Assembly (NCBI GenBank): GCA_035079385.1
Contig: JAVHKY010000009.1
Location: forward strand, 806,001-870,000
Reading direction: 5' to 3'
Length of the DNA: 64,000 nt
Source of the DNA: Aspidiotus rigidus
Taxonomy: Eukaryota > Arthropoda > Insecta > Hemiptera > Diaspididae
Position 1 is the first letter of the stretch. Every line of letters begins with the position of its first letter. A program made the position numbers and the translations under genes. The notes under the pieces are model-generated. The model was not told where the DNA came from, did not search any database, and saw nothing but the letters and a program-made list of their open reading frames with translations. This document shows positions 1 through 9,500 of the stretch, in pieces.

Positions 1-376
1 CACTCTAGGTTTGTTTTCTGACACGATTCATCTACGTACACAGTAACGTTCACTTTTCACAATTAAATTTCACAGCATTAGAAACAACGGACGCTGTGTC
101 GTGCGGTTACCATCGAACAGGCTTTTTTCTTATAATATAGGTAGCTTACAGAACAGAATTGGGTAAACAAGTAGATCTATCGCGCGTTTACCTCATTCGT
201 TTACTCTTCTTTTACAAATTACGCACTCGGTTATCGCTAGCTTACTTAGGCTACCTTTTCTGTTACGTAATCTACCCAACTCACTGTATCAACCGCCACT
301 CCATATCAGTAGATACCCCTAACTTCACTTGCCGACAAGAGCAAATTCCGATTAATATAGCCTAACCTACGTTTAC
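1..376. other. intron sequence, no gene seen
   Basis: I see no splice-bounded coding stretch resembling TLDc and no repeat ends here. It is best read as the next intron of the BTB gene. Confidence 0.5.
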
Positions 377-546
377 GAGAATTTGAGAGCCGGAAAAAAA
401 TCTTGACGATACTCTCGGTTGAAGTTTTTTATCTTCGGAACGTTCTTTGAATTTATCGGGTAAGGCGGCAAAACGATAACGTTCCAATGAAAGCTCCATA
501 GGAACCGCGCCAGTCGGCTCTACCTCTTCGGCAAATACTTGCGAAT
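377..546 (-). CDS. BTB gene exon after BACK, leading towards a probable TLDc domain
   Basis: Acceptor tttttctcag, then DSQVFAEEVEPTGAVPMELS, YRFAALPDKFKERSEDK and RFFSGSQIL, ending in phase 0 at GTAAAC. The sequence from 376 to 1 contains no further exon I can recognise, so the remaining exons lie beyond the left edge. Confidence 0.87.
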
Positions 547-3500
547 CTGAGAAAAAGGATGCGTTTAAAGTGAAAGTACTCGTACAGTAATACGAAACGC
601 TGCGCCACGAAATAAAAAGGGACATTCTTTAATTTACCAATAAGAAGTAATCTGACGTGCTTGATAGGGTCAGACAAATGCTGGCATACTCGAATACGTT
701 CTTCTTCAGTCCAATGCGCCGTTGGCTGAGTGACTCCGGCCTGATATTTAGCCCAATTCAGTATCGCGCGCCAAACGTCTTCCTCTTCTAACGCTATCTG
801 CAAATAAATTAGAAATTATAAACCCATATATTACTTCACAATCAATATGGAAACGTGAGTCACATTATATTCAAAACCAAAGGTAAGTATAACCCACCCC
901 TCTCTCCATCATGTCTCCAGCTACCCTTCCCCTTATGGGATAATACTACTTAAACATGTGAACTCGTAATATAAAATTCGCCGAAAAATGATTGGTGAAC
1001 GCATAATACTTATGATAAAAGAGTGAATGTACCGCGCCTTCCGGTTACTTGTTGAGTGAAAAATGCAAAACTTGCTCATTAAGAGCTCGTTATTATAGCC
1101 AACTTTCTTGATCTATCTTGTATCTATTTTGTGTACATCAGATATACTTTGGCGTTTTTGTTCACTTACGCAATCTGACGACAAAACTTTGATCACGGCT
1201 TCTTTGTTTAAATTCATGAAGGAATTAGTTTTGAAACACTCGATAGCATTCTCGCCAATGTACGTTACACAACGATCAATCAACTGTTTGGTTCCTTTCC
1301 CTCCTGTATGAGACAGAAAAAGAAAACAAAGTATGAAATAGATAAACGGAGAATATTTCCTTATCGTACACCTACTCCGAGTAAAGTAATCAGTCCATAT
1401 CAGATAAAAGAACTGTAAATTGCAGTGACCGATGAATTGCAACCAAACTTAGCCTACTCACGCCTATTAAGAAAGAAAAGTTTGCGCGAGAGACTACTCT
1501 TAGTCCAATCGCTCGTTTTCAGTGCTTGTTGCGTAACCCTTTATTTTAAATATTTTGAAATTATTACCGACGTACGGTAGATATTTATCAAACTTTAAGG
1601 GTGTGCTTTACTTGTTCGGAAACTCTAAAACGGTGTACGAGAAGTTGCACAAACATCCCCAAAAACCCTGCAAGGTTCGGGAAGCCAGCGGTCACAACGC
1701 GACGCTTGTTGGGCGTGCGTGGGTAGTCCTTGTAACAAATGACGAGGAATGATTTTGCAAGGTCACATCTCAGGGCTCCATTTTTCGACGAATTTTTTCG
1801 ATCTTCGGAAATGTTGTACAGAAAGGTTCAACAAAAGGCGTTACTGGAACAGAATCCTGAATTTTGGCTCCAGAAGAATTTCACTCTCGTCAGAAAATAG
1901 ACAAATTTTACCAATTTCAACGTTTAATTGAGAAAGTATAAGAAAAAAATTTAAAATTCTGCTTCGACAGCGCCCCTGGTTGAACCTTTCTGGAAAACAT
2001 TTCAATTATTCAGAAAGATCTGTTAAAAATTCTAGCAGTAAAATGTGATTTTCGGTACCATATTTTACAATCATATTTTCACAAGGAAAGCACACCCTTA
2101 ATGAAATTTTCTTAGAATTCACGAATTTTGTATGAGGCGAAAAAACACTTGCTAATAAATTTGCCAGGACTCGTACGTTATACGATATCTAGGTGTACCG
2201 TGTACCGGTAAGAACCTAATATCCGTAAGCAGGGCTTCCTTGATTCTACCGTAAAAAGCCTTCAACCTTTTTTTTAAATTTCATCTATAGCTTATTCGGT
2301 GAGTATGTACCCACTTATACATAATGTGGTAGTTGACAGGAAATGTTAGTCGTATAATAACGAAAATAAAGGCTAGTCCGATTCGAGAATACTCATCAAG
2401 TACGGTAATACGTTTTTCAATCACGGCAATTCAAGTTCGAAATATGAATATAGACTTACCCAAAGAACGTCCTTGAATTTCCATACCAGCTGCTAAAAAA
2501 GTACAAGCGTTTAATACCGACAAAGTGGAGGTGACGTGTTCCTCGCAAGTTTTTCTTAATTCTGCGACTTCGACATCTTGAGCGATAGTCAACATTTCAA
2601 AAACGCTACTATCTTGAAGTAATACCTACACAATACACAGGAAACTAAATGATCGTTCAACAAAAAGATGGTCAAAAGGAATAAAAAAAAGAAACACATC
2701 AAGAATCACGGATAAGCGCGCCTGACCGCCAGCTACGAGTCCAGTAGATAGATATCTGTGTTTTATAGATATTTGGATTTTAAAAGTACTGTGACGTTCT
2801 ACCAGTCACTGAATATCTCTTGACGCCAATAATAAAGAACAATTACGAAAACCGAGCTTTATTACTGGTACCGCAAGTACAACACTTCTAAACACCGTTA
2901 AACTGTAACACAATCGCGTTAAAGAACGAGAACACGTTAACTATCGCTTTAAGATTACAACTGAATCGCTCTATCGGGTTGCTGCCGGCTATTTATAGTC
3001 TCACCTTTAATTCCGGAATTCTCGAGATTTCTTCTAGAACGGCAAACAGGTTATGCAAGAGTCCTTACAATCAATCGAGCATGTTCCAGGCTGTTCACGC
3101 GCATTCGACGAACTACTTAAGCAATAAGTGCGTTTCCTTGCGGCGTCTGCTATTATTAAAAGTTTAGCGGCATGTGCAATCTTGGTGCTTGCGGCTTCAT
3201 TGCAGAACGCCACAGTACTTATCATGTGTCTGTCTTAAGAAGTTGCTTTTTACATTTTTGTTTTTAAATTTAATACTGCTGACAATACTTAATTTTCACT
3301 AATACTATCTAGGTTGAAGACGAAAGAGAGTGTAAATACTCTCAACGTAAATTACCAAGTTAGGTACACAAACCAATAATTAGAAAATCTAATAAGAGTA
3401 AAAACCGATTTGCACTGAGCACCAATCCCCATAAGAGTTAACTTTGCACATAACGACTGTATTGCAGCAAAAAACGGACTAATTAATTCATAGATATTTT

Positions 3501-6500
3501 GCCAGTCGCAATGATTAAGGAAATGGATGAACAGCAGTAGATAAAAAACCAATTATATCCCTAACGCATTACATCCGTCTGTATAATATAGACGCATAAG
3601 CCGTTTTCTGTATGATGAGAAACCGGATGTAATTTTTCATATTTCTCTCTCGAATCCGATATCTTTTTTTAGGTGGTTTCAAAATCTGACGACGATATTT
3701 ACCTGACACATTGTTACTCGTATCACAAAAGTACCTAGAGAGAATTTTCAAGTAATTACGAGTATTTTAAATAAACTTCTTTTGAAATCTAGAAATGAAT
3801 TACTGTAATTCGAAAGGCGTGATCCCTCGGCCCATTGGGACGACTGATTGTCCCTCATCCAAGCCTGTACCATATCCTCCACATCTCGGTTCGCGCGCTC
3901 GATGCTGCCCTGGCTTTGAGAATGCCGCGGTTTAGCGTGCACTATATCCAAGTCAGACCACATCACTTTCAATTGTTCACAAACTCACGGCCATTGTCAC
4001 CCTGCAGCACAGATGGAGCATCAAATAGACAGAAAATGTCTATCAAATTGTATGCCACTTCGACAGCAGTTTTCCTTTGTAACGCATGTAAGCAGACAAA
4101 CTTTGATAAGTGATCTTGGTAATTGAGGATAAAGTTCCATTGTCGGTCAGGACAAGACTGCATGTCGATAAGGTCGACTTGTGCTCGCGCCTTAACGTCG
4201 TGAAACACCATAGGCTTAACAACTAGACCTTTTTTTGGGTGACTTTTTTTCTTAGCACACAATTCGCAATAGTTCAAAAATAACTGAATGATGGGTCTTG
4301 AAATGTTTGCATACTTAGCTCGAATGGAGTGAGTCATCTTATGTATACCTCCATGACCATTTTGAACGTGTAACGTTTTCAAAACATCGAAAAGTTCACC
4401 ATTGTATACAAAATAAATCAGCTGTGGGCTGTCCATGAGATTTTCACTGTCTGTAACAGTCTTAATTAATTTTGCCTCGGATCCAACTTCAATTACATTG
4501 TACCTCTTTAAGCGTCTGTAATCCTTTGGTGTCTTCTGCGTACGATTTTTTGCTTCCAACACTTCGCGGACTAGTATAGAGTAACGCTCCTCACTGACGC
4601 TAACCGGTATTTCAGATAAAGCATCTTCAAATTTCGCCTTCCACGGGTCAATATTACTCGAACTCATAATTAAAACTTCAACAGAAACCGAAAGAAAACT
4701 GAAAAGATTGGAACAACAACGAGTACAAACAAATTTAATGATATAATGTTTATCGTTATCAAAGGTACAGTTTCTAAACAACCTTAGGTGAGCGAGCAAG
4801 ATTCATCGGGATCGGATTAGGCAGATACGAGAAGGTATTAATTTAGGTCTCGTAGATATTTCTTCCCTTCTAATATCATTCAGTTTCGGACTTCGTACAA
4901 CGAACGTGCTTGTACAAAGTTGTTTTGACGATTACACTTTGTACAAAGGTGCTGTACACATCGCGAAAAATCTGTACAGTTTGCGAATGGTACAAATCGG
5001 CCTGTTCATTTCGCGATTTGTACAAAAATGGCTGTACAATTCCCGAATTGTTCAATTTCGGGCTTTGTACGTTATATATATATATATATATATACACACG
5101 TATATAAGATTTTTTTGTCCGTGGAACTCCTCCGAAACTACCCGATGGATTTTTTTGAAACTCAGCCATATTGTATAGTATTATATCTGAAGATGTACAC
5201 CTGCAATGATTTTTGCATTGTAATTAAAAAGTCGTGTACTACTCACGCAACTGCGTGTTTTTTTTTTCCTATAAAACTGTCCATTAATCAGCTGTTTTAG
5301 AGCCATATTCAGTAGGTAACTACCACCAGGACGAAAAATCGAGTTCACATCTCTGCGGTGCACACTCTTCAATATTTTCAAAATCAAGTAACCTCGTTTT
5401 TCTATCGGTTTTCCCTTCAGAATATGGTTAGACAGACAAATCTATTATTTGCCTAAATTACATCGATGGACAAAGAGTATCCCGTTCCCAACCATCGCTT
5501 TCTTCGAGACACACTTTCAACTTTTAGTGCATTGGTGTCGAAACAGGTCAGATGGCCCGCTCTAAATGGATCAACACATCTGAAATATTGTTCCTCCATG
5601 ACGTCATGAGGAGCTCTCGCGTCCTGGTGGACATTGAAACGGTCTGTATTCTTTTGAACAGTAGTTCAGTAGGTGTGATTGTTTCCTAAAACGCGCAAAT
5701 CTTAAACGTAATGAGGATTTGTGCTCGTAAGTCGATATCGCAGCCCTCCAATAGCTAAGGCGCTAGGGATATTCTCAAGAATGTAAATCCACGTTGGAAT
5801 TGGTCTTGAATTTAGGAAAAGTGGAGCAGCTATAATATAGAGTCGTATTAGGTCGCACCACTTCCTCAAAACTGAGGACCCCTTCGTGTGTTTGTTTACA
5901 TTCTGCGACAATATCTCCAGCGCCTCGCCTTACATCTGCTCGTGGTAAGTCACTCTCTTCAAAACTTTGAATAATAAATGACTATTTTCGGGAGAGCGAA
6001 TTTGTTAGGTACTCCGAGTGAAGTTCTGTATTTTATCATCTTGACGAACAAATGAGCAAAATTGCAACGGATTTTATAACTATGGTGATACTACTATCAA
6101 AAGAGAAAACACATATAAGCCGTCACCCTTACTTTTCCGGTGTAAACGTAGGTGATAAATTGTTTGAAAGTTTCTCCCTGGTAGAGTGGCAAACGGACGG
6201 GAACTGGAGTTCCAGGCACGGACGGCGAGACCGAACAACCCGGTATTTTACAAATCTCTCCTCGTTTTACTTTGAAACTCTGACATCTGTATGCAAGAAC
6301 AGGAGAATAAAAATTAAAAAACGAAATAAGTACCGGTATTCAGTCTTCCGTGTTCATTATACTTGGAGCAATAGCTTAGTTTTGTAAAGATGCACATACA
6401 AGGTACATCTTTCATTTACCCACTCCGCTCCGTTATTTTTCTATGATTTTAAAGATGATAAAAAGAGAATGAGTTTGCCGAATTGTACATCACAGGCACG

Positions 6501-9500
6501 ATCTCCTTACAAAAAGTCCTTTACTGAGAACTTACGTACGACAACTTTATTGATCAGAACAGCGAATATTACTCGCTATCTCATTTGATGATTTAGTGAC
6601 CGAAAACTACAAACGAGATGAGAAACAAAGGAAAAAAAAAAGTCACCAAGTATGACATACCTAACGCAGTTCAAAAGTTTTTCTTTATGATAGGTACCGG
6701 TACGCTCCTCGGTGCTTAAAATGAAAAGAAAGAGAGAGAAAAAAAAGGGTAAAAAAGAGAAACAAACGGAAGAGGGAAAGTAAAAAAGAAAGGAAATGTT
6801 TTATGAGCGTGTGGTATAGCTAATTAAGAAATGGATCCGTTAGAAAACTTCAAAGGTTGCTTCTTGCTTTATTACAAAGGTGAAAAAGTGTCTACATAGT
6901 ATAAGTAGGCAATAGGCATACTGTAAACAGAAACGATAAGCTGAAGCTCGTTGATTACAGGCATTGTCGAGTTCAGTGTTTCTATTCGCACTGTTAATTC
7001 CTTCTTTCCAATTTCCCCTCCTCTCCTTTTTTTGTCTACTCCTTATTTAGTTCTACATTTGACACGATGGTTATATTATACATGCGAGCTGATTTTTTTA
7101 AATTAGGAATTTCAATTACGTTTATTACGAGCATCATATCTATGAATTTGTCATCTTTCTTCAATCATTTTGATACCGATGACTTCTTGACATCGTCACG
7201 CCGGGCCGGTTACTTTCACCGCAAAGATATTCCGCACTACACTATCGCTTCCTGCCACGAAACTTCTTCACCAGCCGAATAAGTTCAATACTAGGATACC
7301 GACTTTTGACATTCTTTACTCGAAGAGATGATCATTGAACGTAAGAAAGTATAGAAAAAATACGTTCCGTCTTGCAATACAAGCGTTCATCTGCGTGGGT
7401 AGTTCCTAAGTTGAATCAAATATACCTAGGCTGAGCTAAACACCTTCACTTACTAAAGCGTAAAACTAAAAATACGTACGAAGTAAACATCGCATCGACA
7501 AGAAAAACATCATCGGAAGAACGCGATGAACCATTGTTGCAGAAATAGTAGACGAACCGATTCACAAAGGCAAATTCAGTATTGCAAACATCAAAGCCTA
7601 ATAATATTGATTACGATACAACGTGGTTTCCCCAAGTTTCTTTTACTCGTAGGTACTTTATACTGCACTGACGACAATTGAGAGCCCTTGTCAACAGAAT
7701 ACTATGAATCCCAGAGTTCCGTGAAGTACATATTTTGATGTATGCGCTGAAAAATAAACGAACTAGAGCCTACGGAAAAACTGAAAAAAGAGTTATAGAG
7801 ATCGTTGAGAAATTCCGAGACTTCCACATCAACGCAGACAGGCTGTTACGCTTACACCGTAACGCGACGCCTAAGAAAGCATTTCCGTCTCTTTTACGAA
7901 AAGAACGCTACTACAAGAAAAACCGATCACGATCTATCTAGGCTAATCTACAAATTGAATTTGGATTCGTATCAAACATTCAACTACAATTTAGTCGACT
8001 GTAATGACGAAAAAGTAGGCATTTCTACTATTTTCGGTAAATTACTGGTCGTCCGCAAATCTAAATTCTTGTATATTGACACGTTTTTTTTTTTTCCGTA
8101 AAGCATACCTACAACAATATCAACCTTATCTAATTATTTAAAGTAGATATCTAATATATAAAGCGGAAAGTTTGTCTGTCTGTTGGTCTGTTTGTCCTTT
8201 TATAACTCGAGAACCACTGTACCTATCGACTTAAAATCTTTGCTACATATTCGTATGATTCCAGAATAAATTTTAAATCATGAATGAAAATTTTAGCTCC
8301 CATAGCAAAAAAAGTTCTTATTAAAAATTGTGTTCCTTCGCTGTACGCGTCACTTGACGTGATTTGATTCACCAGGGGTTGGCGGCGCTAGTATATATAT
8401 AAAAGTAATAATCCGCACACTATCAGTATCACCATACTCATCCCCAACCCCTCATTCTAAGATGTAAATTACACTATCTTTGTAATATTTGTCGAGCTAA
8501 TAGCCCGTTGCGTTGCTTCAACGCTCGTAAAAATAAAAAAATAAACAAATGTTTGTCAGTTTATCTGAAAATCTGTATTCGAACGCCTTCACCTATCGAC
8601 TTGGAATTTTTTGGAAAAATTTTGGAAAAATTTCGTTTTATTTGGGTCAGGTTTTTGAATAAATGTCGACGTTCTGACTCCCTCAAGGTGGAGTAAGGGG
8701 GTGTGAAAATTAGGAAAAAAAGGGGGTTATCGAGTACTAAAATTGCTTCTCGCTGTACCCAAAGTCATGCTGTACGCGCGTCGTTCCAACCGTTCAAATG
8801 CATTGAGCGGCGCAGTTTTAAAAATTGAATTATCTCGATAACTCGAGTATAGCTCATTTTTATGAAAAATTGAAGAGAACAAAAATGATAGCCCTAGTAA
8901 TTTCCTTTCGAATGAGCCCAATCCCAGATTTTTAGCAGGAAATCTGCGAACTATTGGTATTTTGACTGATGCATACTCAGTATCATTGTGTTCACACAGA
9001 GAAAGCATTTAAACCGGTTGCTCTAGATGAATCTATAGAGACCATTCAAGTTTTACGTATCTAATTTTCGATTTTAAAAGGAGACGTTTATGTAAAATAA
9101 TTTCTTGAAAATTCGCTCTTCTTTTGTGATACGAAACTTTGAAACCACCTAATAAAAGGTACTGAGTTCAAGAAAGAATTGGGAAAATTACATCCGATTT
9201 CTCATATAAGAGACGACTGAGTGCGTCTCATGCCTCTATACAGACTGATGTAATGCGCGTCAGGGGTATGGCAGACTTTTTACCTACTGTCCATCCATTT
9301 CCTTAATCATTGCGACTGGTAAAATATTGATGAATTAGTCCGTTTTTTGCTGCAATACAGCCCTTACCTGTCAACTCAGCTTTTACACAAGGATTAAATC
9401 AATCGAAAAGGGCTTTGCATTTTTTCATTGATTTAATCCTTGTGAATACGTCCCGTAACATTAAGGACACTATCTCTCATACCAGCTCTTACAGTTAAAA

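Noticed and set aside
2979..3225. Overlapping short frames on both strands
   Set aside because: They lie within a repeat copy and show no domain or splice evidence.
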